Part shown: positions 30,047 to 38,427 of the stretch, in pieces | Numbering within the stretch: the first letter of the stretch is position 1 | How the letters are laid out: each line of letters opens with the position of its first letter | Origin: Opitutia bacterium | Lineage (GTDB): Bacteria; Verrucomicrobiota; Verrucomicrobiia; Opitutales; Opitutaceae | Assembly (NCBI GenBank): GCA_947475065.1 | Contig: CANJLB010000005.1 | Coordinates: 50,529 to 114,528, forward strand | Reading direction: 5' to 3' | DNA length: 64,000 bases | Made by a program: the position numbers and the translations under genes | The notes under the pieces: model-generated | What the model was told of the DNA's origin: nothing | Seen by the model: only the letters and a program-made list of their open reading frames with translations | Databases searched by the model: none

Positions 30047-30862
30047 ATGTATCAGAGTTTTTACGGGCTGCGTGAGCTGCCGTTCAACATCACGCCCGAC
30101 CCGAAATTTCTTTACCTCAGCCCCACGCATCAGGAGGCGCTGCAACACCTGAAATACGGGGTCAGCCAGCGCAAGGGTTTCATCGTGCTGATCGGCGAGG
30201 TGGGGTGCGGGAAGACCACGATTTGCCGGCGGTTTCTCAACGAGCTCGACACAGCCCGCTATGACACCGCGCTCATCCTCAACCCGCGGGTGACCGAGAC
30301 GCAGATGCTCAAGGCCATCCTCACCGAGCTCGGCGAGACGAAGCTCGCGCGCAGCCAGCACGACCTCGTCGCGCAGATGAACCGCGTGCTGCTCGAGCGC
30401 ATCGAGCGCGGCCGCGACATCGTGCTCATCATTGACGAGGCGCAGAACCTGAAGTTTGAGGTCCTCGAACAGATCCGGCTGCTTTCCAACCTGGAGACCG
30501 ACCGGCAGAAACTGCTCCAGACCGTGCTCATCGGCCAGCCCGAGCTGAAGGACGTGCTCGCGCGCGAGGAGCTCCGCCAGCTCCGGCAGCGCATCCTCGT
30601 CCACTGCGAGCTGAGCCCGCTCACGCTCGGCGATGTCACGCACTACGTCCATCACCGCCTCACCCTGGCCGGCGGCGATGGCCGCCCCGCCTTCACGAAG
30701 TGGGCGCTGCGCGCCATCCACCGGCACAGCCGGGGAATTCCGCGGGTGATCAATAACCTTTGTGACAAGTCGCTGCTCGCCGCCTTTATCCGTGAGTCCG
30801 ACGAGGTCAACTACTGGGACGCGCGCCGCGCCATCAACGAAATGAAAACCCTCGTCGAGTGA
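30047..30862 (+). CDS. ExeA/GspA-like AAA ATPase
   Basis: 271 residues from ATG 30047 (MYQSFYGLRELPFNITPDP, the classic ExeA opening). Walker A GEVGCGKTT, Walker B VLIIDEAQNL, sensor and Arg-rich AAA_22-type C-terminal helices (HRHSRGIPRVINNLCDKSLL). In type II secretion GspA works with GspB to insert the secretin through peptidoglycan; here only the B-like partner is adjacent (25 bases downstream), no secretin gene. Unlike full GspA it lacks a C-terminal membrane/PG-binding part. Reading from 29993 is rejected. Confidence 0.88.
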   Translation: MYQSFYGLRELPFNITPDPKFLYLSPTHQEALQHLKYGVSQRKGFIVLIGEVGCGKTTICRRFLNELDTARYDTALILNPRVTETQMLKAILTELGETKLARSQHDLVAQMNRVLLERIERGRDIVLIIDEAQNLKFEVLEQIRLLSNLETDRQKLLQTVLIGQPELKDVLAREELRQLRQRILVHCELSPLTLGDVTHYVHHRLTLAGGDGRPAFTKWALRAIHRHSRGIPRVINNLCDKSLLAAFIRESDEVNYWDARRAINEMKTLVE

Positions 30863-30887
30863 CCGACGTCACCCTCCCTCATCCGCC

Positions 30888-31643
30888 ATGAGCCTCATCA
30901 ATGAAGCCCTCAAAAAAGCCCAGCGCCAGCGCGGCGAGCCCCCGTCGGCGGGGGACGGCACCCTGCCGGTGGGAGGTGTGTCACGCACCGCGCCGGGACG
31001 CCTGCGGCTGACCACGCCGGTGCTCCTGGTGCTCATTGGCAGCGGACTGCTCGTGGTGGGAGGAATGCTGGTCGTGTTTCTTTGGCCCAAGGGAACACCC
31101 GTTGCTCCCATCCGGCCGGCGCCGCAGGTCGCCAGCACTCCGGTAGCAGATACGAGGCCCGTGTCCGCGGCGATGCCGGCACCCTCACCTGCACCGACGG
31201 CGGTTGCATTTCCCCTGCCAGCGCCCGATGCGGTTGCTCCTCCGGCGGCCGCCGTCACCGCTGTGCCGCCTCCGGTTGCAACGGCGCCACCGCCGGTCAG
31301 TCCGCCGCCCGCCGTCCCGGTCACACCGGTTGTTGTCGCCACCGTGCCGCCGCCCGTGGTGGTGGTCCCGGCCGTGGCACCGGCAACCCCGGTCATCGCG
31401 GCCGTACCCCCACCACCGCCCGTGCCGACGACACCCAAGCCCGACCCGCGCGTGACGGCGGTGATTGAAGTGATGCGCGTCAACACCGTCTCATCCGCCG
31501 GATCGCGCGCGGTTCTGAACAATCAGGTTTTCAAGGTCGGCGATGTCGTGGACCGCACCCTGGGACTCCGTCTCACGAAAATTGCCCTGCACAGCCTGAC
31601 CTTCGCCGATGCGGTCGGGTTGGAATACGTGAAGGAGTTCTAA
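30888..31643 (+). CDS. GspB-like inner-membrane protein
   Basis: 251 residues: cytoplasmic N-terminus MSLINEALKKAQRQRGEP, which is shared with GspB/ExeB-type proteins, one membrane segment (~44-66), a long Pro/Ala/Val linker (~70-190), and a compact periplasmic domain (ITAVIEVMRVN-like, LNNQVFKVGDVVD..LRLTKIALHSLTFAD) with the small beta fold of GspB/PilP-like proteins. Probably the partner of the ATPase immediately upstream. Confidence 0.8.
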   Translation: MSLINEALKKAQRQRGEPPSAGDGTLPVGGVSRTAPGRLRLTTPVLLVLIGSGLLVVGGMLVVFLWPKGTPVAPIRPAPQVASTPVADTRPVSAAMPAPSPAPTAVAFPLPAPDAVAPPAAAVTAVPPPVATAPPPVSPPPAVPVTPVVVATVPPPVVVVPAVAPATPVIAAVPPPPPVPTTPKPDPRVTAVIEVMRVNTVSSAGSRAVLNNQVFKVGDVVDRTLGLRLTKIALHSLTFADAVGLEYVKEF

Positions 31644-31686
31644 GCGGGAGATGTTGAGGTCGGTTATAACAAGGGTTGCGAGTCAA

Positions 31687-32595
31687 ATGAAAAACATAAA
31701 ACATAATCACACTGCTGGCAATCTAAAAAAGATTACTGTGGCGATGCTATCTCTTGTTATAATGGCATTACTTGGTGTTTTAATAATAATTACATTTTAT
31801 AAAACCTATGATTCGATGGTTATTGGTTTGGCTGATCCTGAGCATAATAATAATCGCTTAGTCCCCCCGCCGGATCTGCAGGCAGAAGTGAAAACCATAG
31901 ATACTAAAGCTTTTATTGATAAAAATATAGAATTGCTTATGAAAAAATATGGACCCAATCTAAATGAAGCAAAAGCATGGCGAATAGTGTCATCGTTGGC
32001 TCTATACGAACAAAACATTTTTTATCAGGCATTCTTCAATTCTCTTGGAATGTCTAACGAGGAGCTGGGAGATTTAAAAGCTGCCATGGTGGCAAGGGAT
32101 TACATCTCGCAGGATATTGCTCCTAGAAAAGGCGCCAAGGCCATCTCTTTTTCATTAGATGGAGTTACTTATCAACTTACAATATTCTCCGACGACGGAA
32201 GTCTGAGGAAACAGGAGGTTATGGATATAACCGCAGAACAAGAGCTGCAGATTCGTTCAATTTTAGGCGAGGAAAAATATGAGCAGTATCAATATTTCAT
32301 GGACACATTTCCACTGAATGGAGTTCTGTCGCCTCCAGGCACTTTTTCGGATCAGACGGGGCTTGAACTTACTGAATATCAATTGAAATTATTAGTAGAT
32401 TCAATGCATTCGGCTGACCAAAATTATAAATATTCTGGCAGGATCGTTCCTCTTAATATGGATAAGGTGATTTTGGATGCCGCTAATTATTTGAGCGGCG
32501 TACAGCTTGCTCGATTGAAATCATTCGTTGCTGAAAAATCTAAAATTCAGGCGAAGATTGATGAAGAGACTTATAAATATTGGAATCAAAAATGA
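31687..32595 (+). CDS. AT-rich single-pass membrane protein, paralogue of 58202-59086
   Basis: 302 residues from ATG 31687, which has AAGGG 11 bases upstream; an ATG at 31651 would add 12 residues. One N-terminal membrane segment (ITVAMLSLVIMALLGVLIIITF) and a soluble helical domain outside the cytoplasm. Strikingly AT-rich compared with the genes around it. The pattern FFNSLGMSNEELGDLKAAMV...SQDI, later SILGEEKYEQYQYFM, then G-x-x-LT-x-x-Q-x-x-x-L and YLSGVQLARLK, recurs in the 58202-59086 protein. No family recognised. Composition suggests horizontal origin. Confidence 0.75.
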   Translation: MKNIKHNHTAGNLKKITVAMLSLVIMALLGVLIIITFYKTYDSMVIGLADPEHNNNRLVPPPDLQAEVKTIDTKAFIDKNIELLMKKYGPNLNEAKAWRIVSSLALYEQNIFYQAFFNSLGMSNEELGDLKAAMVARDYISQDIAPRKGAKAISFSLDGVTYQLTIFSDDGSLRKQEVMDITAEQELQIRSILGEEKYEQYQYFMDTFPLNGVLSPPGTFSDQTGLELTEYQLKLLVDSMHSADQNYKYSGRIVPLNMDKVILDAANYLSGVQLARLKSFVAEKSKIQAKIDEETYKYWNQK

Positions 32596-32678
32596 GTCTG
32601 GGCAGTGTCTGTCAGTGAGTTGGACTCCACGTCTGTCCACCCTGCATGGGGTGGGGTAGATGGAAGAGGCCAGTCCGC

Positions 32679-33458
32679 TCAGTTTCCTATTTCCCCGGGC
32701 GGGTCTCGCGTGAGGATCTGGTTCACGTAGCCCTGCGGTGTCGGCGTGGGGCAGCCAAATTTTTCCGGCGGGCGGTCGGGCGGATGGTAGGTGCCAAAAA
32801 TCCAGTCGAGACAGGAAAACATCCCGGCAAAATTCCGCTGCTGGCCGGTCTCCCCGGCATCGTGATGCCAGTGGTGAAACCTCGGCGAGGCGATGAAACG
32901 GCCGGCGCACCCGTAGGAGCAGTCCAAGTTGGCGTGCAGAAAGACCGTGTAGCAGCGCTCAAACAGGATGAAAGCCGCCAGCGGCCGCAAATCCACCCCG
33001 AGGGCAAACGCCGGCAGGTTCGCCCCGGCAACCGTCCAGATGACATCGATCGGATGCTGCCGGTGCGCCGAGACCCAGCGCATGTGCTCGATGCTGTGAT
33101 GCACACGATGGAACCGCCAGAGCAGGGGAACGGAATGGGCCAGCCGGTGCGCCCAGTAGCCCCAGAGCTCCGCCAGCACGAGGGCGAGCAGGACCTGCAC
33201 CCACCACGGCCGGTCCCCCATCCAGTGGAGCAGGGAGGCGGGCAGCAGGGCGCGGAGGATGGCGCCGAGGAAGGCGATGCCCGTGAGGGCTACCCACGCG
33301 CCGATGGTGGGGTTGGCCCAGAAATGAATCCAGTCGCCCCATGGCGCACGCCCCGGATTTTTCCTCGCAGACAGCTGCGATTCCAGCGGCGCAAACAGCA
33401 GCAGGGACAGCCCCATGAATGCCAGGCTGGAAAGGACGATCTGCCAGAGCAGGGCCAT
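32679..33458 (-). CDS. Sterol desaturase / fatty acid hydroxylase superfamily protein
   Basis: 259-residue integral membrane di-iron oxygenase of the FA_hydroxylase family. Four or so membrane segments, e.g. LSSLAFMGLSLLLFAPL. The histidine boxes are complete: HRLAH, HRVHH, SAHRQHP/H and FHHWHHD. Substrate unknown (fatty acid, carotenoid or sterol-like lipid). A small membrane-protein gene ends 19 bases upstream and is probably co-transcribed. Confidence 0.9.
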   Translation of the reverse strand: MALLWQIVLSSLAFMGLSLLLFAPLESQLSARKNPGRAPWGDWIHFWANPTIGAWVALTGIAFLGAILRALLPASLLHWMGDRPWWVQVLLALVLAELWGYWAHRLAHSVPLLWRFHRVHHSIEHMRWVSAHRQHPIDVIWTVAGANLPAFALGVDLRPLAAFILFERCYTVFLHANLDCSYGCAGRFIASPRFHHWHHDAGETGQQRNFAGMFSCLDWIFGTYHPPDRPPEKFGCPTPTPQGYVNQILTRDPPGEIGN

Positions 33459-33477
33459 GGCGGAGTGGCGGCGGGTT

Positions 33478-33678
33478 TCAATACCCGCCGAAGACCGGCA
33501 TGAAAAGGTCGAGGAGAAAAAGACCGAGGCCGAGACCGAGGATGGTCCACAGAAAGCCCGCGCGGATTTTCCAAGGCGGATGCGCGCTCACCCTGCGCAC
33601 CGTGGCCTCAACTGTCGGGTCGGGTGCATCGGCTGCGGGGAGCGCGTGGGAAACCGGAGATGATATATGCTCGTTCAT
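33478..33678 (-). CDS. Small membrane protein
   Basis: 66 residues from the ATG at 33678, which has GGAG 9 bases upstream. The N-terminal half is polar; residues ~44-64 (GFLWTILGLGLGLFLLDLF) form a membrane segment. No family recognised. Placed directly before the fatty acid hydroxylase gene, so possibly an accessory subunit. Confidence 0.6.
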   Translation of the reverse strand: MNEHISSPVSHALPAADAPDPTVEATVRRVSAHPPWKIRAGFLWTILGLGLGLFLLDLFMPVFGGY

Positions 33679-33758
33679 GGCGGGGTTCTCCATTGGAGGG
33701 TTATCAGAGCAGCGGGATTGAATCCAACTCATCCGCTTCGGCCCAAAACGCAATCGCG

Positions 33759-33810
33759 ATCGAGGAATATAAGATTCCTCGATGCGCGGCCGGCGGATGC
33801 CATCCGCCGG
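33759..33810. terminator. Two consecutive perfect hairpins
   Basis: First: ATCGAGGAAT, 5-base loop, ATTCCTCGAT (33759-33783). Second: CCGGCGGAT, 3-base loop, ATCCGCCGG (33790-33810). They lie 36 bases beyond the rhlE-like stop on the minus strand. No T-run, so a role as an mRNA 3' end stabiliser or processing site is as likely as termination. Confidence 0.45.
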
Positions 33811-33845
33811 GTAAAATCACCCACGTGATCCGTGATCAAAACGAA

Positions 33846-35126
33846 TCACGACCGGCCGCGTCCGCCGTAGCCGCTCCAGCCGCCGCCTTGGTTTGGGCGC
33901 GGGCGCGGGCCGCCTTGGGGTCCGCCACCCGGCCGGCCTCCGCCGCCTTGGCGTCCGCCGCCGCCACGCTGCTGCTGCGGGGGTTTGGGCGGTCCGGCGA
34001 CGATGGGCTGGTAGGAGAAGCCTTCGAGTTTCAGCTCCGGGATTTTCTGGCCGATGAAGCGCTGGATGTCGCGGATGTCGCCGGCATTCTCCGGCGTGAC
34101 AAGCGTGAACGCGTCGCCTACGGCCTGCGCGCGGCCCGTGCGGCCGATACGGTGGACGTAGTCCTCGGGTTTCTCGGGCACGTCATAGTTGATGACGTGC
34201 GAGATGCCGGCGACATCAATGCCGCGCGCGGCGATGTCGGTGGCGACCATCACCTCGTATTTGCCGCTCTTGAATCCGGCGAGCGCCTCGATGCGCTGGT
34301 TCTGCGAGCGGTTGGCGTGGAGGACGGCGACGGAATGGTTGGCGGCCTTGAGACGGCGCGCGATCTTGTCGGCGCCGTGCTTGGTGCGGGAGAACACGAG
34401 CACGCTGTCGAAGTCGGTCTTGGCGAGCAGCGCCTCCAGCAGCTCAAATTTCTGCGTGGCCGCGACGGGGTAGAGCGCGTGCTTCACCGACTCGTTGACG
34501 GAGCGGTTGATCCCGACCTCGATCCGGGTGGGATTGCGGAGCGCAAAGTTGGCGATGGCGGCGATTTCGGGCGGAACCGTGGCGGAGAAAAACAGCGTCT
34601 GCCGCTCGCGCGGGCAGCGGGCGATGATGTCTTTCACGACGGGCAGGAATCCCATGTCGAGCATGCGGTCCACCTCGTCCAGGACGAGGATGGTGATGTC
34701 GCGGAGGTTGATTTCGCCGGTCTTGAGGTAGTCCATCAGGCGGCCGGGCGTGGCGGCGATAATGTCCACGCCGCGTTTGAGCTCCTGGCGCTGGATGCCA
34801 TAGCCGACGCCGCCGAAGATGGCGACTGTGCGGAGATTAGTGAAGCGGGCGAAGTCACGGAACGCGGTCTCGACCTGGGCGGCGAGCTCGCGCGTCGGCT
34901 CGAGGATCAGCACACGCGGTCGCGGCTGGTGCTGGCCGAGGCGGCTCAGAATGGGGAGGGCAAATGCGGCGGTCTTGCCAGTGCCGGTCTGGGCGGAGCC
35001 GATTAGGTCGCCGCCGCCGAGGACGACCGGGATGGCGCGGAGCTGGATGGGCGTCGGGTCGGTGTAACCGGCAGCCTGCACGCCGCGAAGGACGGGCTCG
35101 GAAAGATTGAGGGATTTGAAGGGCAT
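33846..35126 (-). CDS. rhlE: DEAD-box-family RNA helicase (RhlE-like) with DEVD motif
   Basis: ATP-dependent RNA helicase, 426 residues. Q motif PTPIQLRAIP, Walker A AQTGTGKTAA, PTRELAAQ, GG, TPGRL, motif III SAT, then RGIDVAGI and HRIGRTGRA. Motif II reads DEVD rather than DEAD (LVLDEVDRMLDMGF). The C-terminal ~50 residues are an RGG-type tail (RGGGGRQGGGGRPGGG), common in RhlE-like proteins. Next to an RRM/Gly-rich protein on the same strand, pointing to RNA remodelling, perhaps in cold. Confidence 0.93.
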   Translation of the reverse strand: MPFKSLNLSEPVLRGVQAAGYTDPTPIQLRAIPVVLGGGDLIGSAQTGTGKTAAFALPILSRLGQHQPRPRVLILEPTRELAAQVETAFRDFARFTNLRTVAIFGGVGYGIQRQELKRGVDIIAATPGRLMDYLKTGEINLRDITILVLDEVDRMLDMGFLPVVKDIIARCPRERQTLFFSATVPPEIAAIANFALRNPTRIEVGINRSVNESVKHALYPVAATQKFELLEALLAKTDFDSVLVFSRTKHGADKIARRLKAANHSVAVLHANRSQNQRIEALAGFKSGKYEVMVATDIAARGIDVAGISHVINYDVPEKPEDYVHRIGRTGRAQAVGDAFTLVTPENAGDIRDIQRFIGQKIPELKLEGFSYQPIVAGPPKPPQQQRGGGGRQGGGGRPGGGPQGGPRPRPNQGGGWSGYGGRGRS

Positions 35127-35277
35127 GGGAAAATTGGGTCTGTGATTCTATCTATGGAGGCAGCGAAAAATCCAACGGGACGTTCGTGGCTGCTTTGCGG
35201 CGGCGCCGCTTGCGGGTGTGAGCCGACCGGCCTGGCCCGCTGGCTTCTTGAGCAGCGCAGGAAAGGCCCGGACGGGC

Positions 35278-35317
35278 AAAAATAAAAAGGGACGGCACCC
35301 CGGAGGAGCGCCGTCCC
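35278..35317 (-). terminator. Intrinsic terminator after the RRM gene
   Basis: On the minus strand GGGACGGC, 13-base loop, GCCGTCCC, then TTTTTATTTTT. Strong canonical shape. It ends transcripts of the RRM gene before the helicase gene, so the two are not a simple operon. Confidence 0.9.
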
Positions 35318-35339
35318 TCGAAATCAGGTTGGGAAGCGA

Positions 35340-35741
35340 TCAGTAACGGTCGCCGCCACCGCCGCCGCCACGGTCGCCGCGATAACCGCCGCCGCCGCCG
35401 CCGCCGCCGCGATAACCGCCGCCGCCGCCACCGCCGCCGCCACGGTAACCGCCGCCGCCGCCGCCACCGAAGCCGCCGGCCGGGCGATCCTCCTTGGGAC
35501 GGGCCTCATTGACGGTGAGGGCACGGCCACCGAGATCGGTGCCGTTCATTTTCTCTGCCGCGACCTTCGCTTCCTCGGCAGTGCCCATCGTGATGAAGGC
35601 AAAGCCGCGGGGGCGACCGGTCATTTTGTCGAAGGCCACGTAAACGTCGGTGACGCTGCCGAAGGCGGCGAAGGCCGAGCGGAGCTCGTCTTCGGTGGTC
35701 TTGAAGGAGAGGTTTCCAACGTAAAGTTTGGAATTGCTCAT
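35340..35741 (-). CDS. RRM RNA-binding protein with Gly-rich tail
   Basis: 133 residues. One RRM (residues 1-80): RNP2 LYVGNL and RNP1 RGFAFITM, with aromatics placed for RNA stacking. Residues ~90-133 are Gly/Arg/Tyr repeats (GGGGGYRGGG). This is the bacterial Rbp type found in cyanobacteria and Verrucomicrobia, often cold-induced. Its tail resembles that of the adjacent helicase. Own terminator downstream. Confidence 0.93.
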   Translation of the reverse strand: MSNSKLYVGNLSFKTTEDELRSAFAAFGSVTDVYVAFDKMTGRPRGFAFITMGTAEEAKVAAEKMNGTDLGGRALTVNEARPKEDRPAGGFGGGGGGGYRGGGGGGGGGYRGGGGGGGGYRGDRGGGGGGDRY

Positions 35742-36069
35742 GATATGTGATGATTCGTCGAATCCCGTCCGCTGCCAGTCTGTTCCCGAATGCCGGGTTT
35801 CAAATCATCCCAGGAGCTGCCTCCCACTGACGACCCACCAGTGCCTGTCACCTAACGTTGCTCTGACGATAAGCACCCAAGGAAACGACAGTTCGGCGAC
35901 AATGCAAGCGTAATTTTTGGGTGGGAAGGCGAGGGGGTGGGGTAGGGCATGTTGGCACTCGGAGCGCGTTGAGGTCGCCCCGGCCACCCGGTAGATCGCA
36001 CCTCGGTGATTGACCCGCCGCCCGGCGCGGCTTTCAACCTTCACCCCTCATCGTCTCCCCTCTAGTTCC
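35742..36069. other. Intergenic region, divergent leaders
   Basis: 328 bases between the divergent RRM gene and KDG kinase gene. No ORF with coding character and no RNA gene seen. Presumably holds both promoters and a long RRM-gene leader; I cannot place -35/-10 boxes with confidence. Confidence 0.5.
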
Positions 36070-37167
36070 ATGAGCCTCTCCCTCAAACCTGCCGCCTCCT
36101 GCGCCTTTGACCAACTCTCACTCGGCGAGATCATGCTCCGCCTCGATCCCGGCGAGGGGCGCATCCGCACCGCCCGCGAATTCAAGGCCTGGGAGGGCGG
36201 CGGCGAATACAACACCTCGCGCGGCCTACGCAAGTGCTTCGGCCTGAAGACCGCCGTCTGCACCGCCTTCGTGGACAACGAAATCGGCCGCCTCATCGAG
36301 GATTTCATCATGCAGGGCGGCGTTGCCACCGACTTCATCAAGTGGCAGGAGGACGACGGCATCGGCCGGACCGTGCGCAACGGCCTGAACTTCACCGAGC
36401 GCGGCTTCGGCATCCGTGGTGCCGTCGGCAATCCGGATCGAGGCAACACCGCCGCCTCGCAGCTCAAGCCCGGCGACTTCGACTGGGAGCACATCTTCGG
36501 GAAATTGGGCGTGCGCTGGTTCCACACCGGCGGCATTTTTGCCGCCCTTTCCGCCACCACCGCCGAGCTCACCGTCGAGGCCGTGAAGGCCGCGAAAAAG
36601 CACGGCACGATTGTCAGCTACGACCTGAACTACCGTCCCTCGCTTTGGAAAACCATCGGCGGGCTCAAGAAGGCCCAGGAGGTCAACCGTGAGATCGCCA
36701 AAAATGTGGACGTGATGATCGGCAACGAGGAGGACTTCACCGCCTCGCTCGGTTTCGAGGTGAAGGGGGCGGATCACAACCTCAGCACCATTGAGACCGA
36801 TGCCTTCAAGCAGATGATTGAGACGGCGGTGATGGCCTACCCCAACTTCAAGGTCGCGGCCACCACCCTCCGCCGTGTTATCACCGCGACGAAGAACGAC
36901 TGGAGCGCGATTCTCTGGCACGACGGCAAGTTTCACGAAAGCCGCCAATATCCCGGGCTGGAGATACTCGACCGGGTCGGCGGCGGCGACTCGTTTGCCT
37001 CCGGCCTGCAGTTCGGCTTCCTCCAGTTCAACGACGCGCAGAAAGCCGTCGAGTATGGGGCAGCCCACGGCGCGCTCGCCTCGACCACCCCCGGCGACAC
37101 CTCGATGGCCACGCGCAAAGAAGTCGAAAAGACCTTCGCCGGCGGCGGCGCCCGGGTGGTGCGTTGA
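36070..37167 (+). CDS. kdgK: PfkB-family sugar kinase, probably 2-keto-3-deoxygluconate kinase
   Basis: 365-residue ribokinase-type kinase. LGEIMLRLDPGEGRIRTAREF and EGGGEYNTSRGLRKCFG match KDG kinases; the catalytic Asp is in RVGGGDSFASG. Would phosphorylate 2-keto-3-deoxygluconate in uronate/pectin degradation, feeding KDPG aldolase; no aldolase is in this window. Start ATG 36070 (MSLSLKP); the longer frame to 36010 is unsupported. Other PfkB sugar substrates are possible. Confidence 0.88.
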   Translation: MSLSLKPAASCAFDQLSLGEIMLRLDPGEGRIRTAREFKAWEGGGEYNTSRGLRKCFGLKTAVCTAFVDNEIGRLIEDFIMQGGVATDFIKWQEDDGIGRTVRNGLNFTERGFGIRGAVGNPDRGNTAASQLKPGDFDWEHIFGKLGVRWFHTGGIFAALSATTAELTVEAVKAAKKHGTIVSYDLNYRPSLWKTIGGLKKAQEVNREIAKNVDVMIGNEEDFTASLGFEVKGADHNLSTIETDAFKQMIETAVMAYPNFKVAATTLRRVITATKNDWSAILWHDGKFHESRQYPGLEILDRVGGGDSFASGLQFGFLQFNDAQKAVEYGAAHGALASTTPGDTSMATRKEVEKTFAGGGARVVR

Positions 37168-37243
37168 GCGTTCGTTCTCCATTCCCTTTCTGTTTCCTGG
37201 TTTCTTGGCTTCCTGCTTAAAAATTCGCCTCTCTCCCCTCCCC

Positions 37244-37693
37244 ATGCCCTCCCTCTACGAAACTCTCCGTGCCGACATCATCGTGGCCATGAAGGCACGC
37301 GACTCAGTCGCGACCACCGCCCTGCGCACCGCCGATGCCGCGGTCAAACGCGCCGCGATGGACGCCAACCGCGACATTGATGATACGCTCACCCTGGCCA
37401 CCCTCCGCAAGGCCGTGAAAAATCTCGCCGACGCATGCACCGAGTTCGAGAAAGGCGGCCGTGCCGACCTCGTCACCGCCAACCGCGCCGAAATCGCCCT
37501 GCTGGAAAAATACCTGCCCAAGGCGCTTGATCCCGCGAAACTTGAGGCGCTCGTTGCCGCCGCCATCACCGCGACCGGCGCGCAGTCGAAGAAGGAAATG
37601 GGCAAGGTCATCGGTGCGCTCAAGCAGAGCCCGGAGGCCGGGCTCATAGATTTCGCTGCCGCCAGCAAGCTCATCCAGGCCAAGCTGCTGTGA
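37244..37693 (+). CDS. GatB/YqeY domain protein
   Basis: 149 residues, stand-alone YqeY protein similar to the tRNA-binding tail of GatB. It starts MPSLYETLRADIIVAMKARD, the usual opening; the ending KKEMGKVIGALK...GLIDFAAASKLIQAKL is typical. Its role is unclear, perhaps tRNA amidation or metabolism. The start at 37244 removes a long overlapping reading that is antiframe to kdgK. 76 bases after kdgK. Confidence 0.92.
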   Translation: MPSLYETLRADIIVAMKARDSVATTALRTADAAVKRAAMDANRDIDDTLTLATLRKAVKNLADACTEFEKGGRADLVTANRAEIALLEKYLPKALDPAKLEALVAAAITATGAQSKKEMGKVIGALKQSPEAGLIDFAAASKLIQAKLL

Positions 37694-37946
37694 GGGCGGC
37701 GGATATTGTCGGTGGTTTTTATCGGTATTAATCGCGAAGGGGCGAAGAGGCGAAGGCGCGTACATTAACCAGGAGGGTTGTTGATTTGAAAATGACGTGA
37801 CCGGATGCGCCCTGCACCCCGCCAGAAAATGCATCTTTGAGCTGTTTGCCGCTGCCAGGCCGGTGCGGCGACTTCTGCCTTGCACGGTGCCCGCCGTCCG
37901 CCCAGCTTGGTGCCGCATGTCAGACCCATTGCACGCAAAACATGCC

Positions 37947-38153
37947 ATGAAAACAGCCATCATATCCCTGCTGGTGTCCAGCCTGCTCCTGACCGCGGGT
38001 TGTTACACCAATCGAGCCACCAAATGGGAATACCAGATGGTGCATACCATCGGCGGAATAAACGAGCGCACCGACCAGGGATGGACCGTGGACTCTTTTG
38101 TCGTTAAGCCGGATGGCTCCCACGACTATCTTTTGAAGAAACCAAAGCCGTGA
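37947..38153 (+). CDS. Small lipoprotein with DUF4177-like domain
   Basis: 68 residues. Signal with lipobox LLLTAGC. The mature part, KWEYQMVHT...INERTDQGWTVDSFV, has the WEY...GW spacing of DUF4177. The start ATG 37947 (MKTAIISLL) is preferred over the upstream in-frame ATGs because it gives a clean lipoprotein signal. Function unknown. A ~180-bp repeat follows 25 bases later. Confidence 0.72.
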   Translation: MKTAIISLLVSSLLLTAGCYTNRATKWEYQMVHTIGGINERTDQGWTVDSFVVKPDGSHDYLLKKPKP

Positions 38154-38178
38154 CCCCAATTAGTTGGTCTGACTGTAT

Positions 38179-38358
38179 CCACGGATTGTCAGACTGTCGC
38201 TTCGCTCGGAACATGGATGGGCACGGATTATCAATCAGAAATGCAATTTCCAGCTTTCACCCGGCAGGGAAAAGGAATTTGGCATGATATGTTTCCATCA
38301 TGTTTTGTATCCGTGTTATTGTGTAATCGTGTTCAGATTGAACTGCGGAATTTAGGAT
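38179..38358 (-). repeat. ~180-bp intergenic repeat, copy 2
   Basis: Reverse-complement counterpart of 10011-10192. Shared blocks include CCACGGATTGTCAGACTGTC, GCTTCGCTCGGAAC, TCAATCAGAAATGCAATTTC, CACCCGGCAGG and TGAACTGCGGAATTTAGGAT. Lies downstream of a lipoprotein gene and downstream of the convergent mntR gene. Confidence 0.85.
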
Positions 38359-38427
38359 CAGATGCGATGGCGAGAGGCGGTGGCCGTGCTCCACGGAACC
38401 CGGCGCGGCAGTGCCAAAATCCGGCCG

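Noticed and set aside
32630..32655. CCACCC...GGGGTGG hairpin as a terminator
   Set aside because: Short stem, no T-run on either strand; could be chance in a GC-rich gap.
35380..35470. GCC-rich tandem repeat as a separate element
   Set aside because: It is just the codon run of the Gly-rich tail of the RRM protein.
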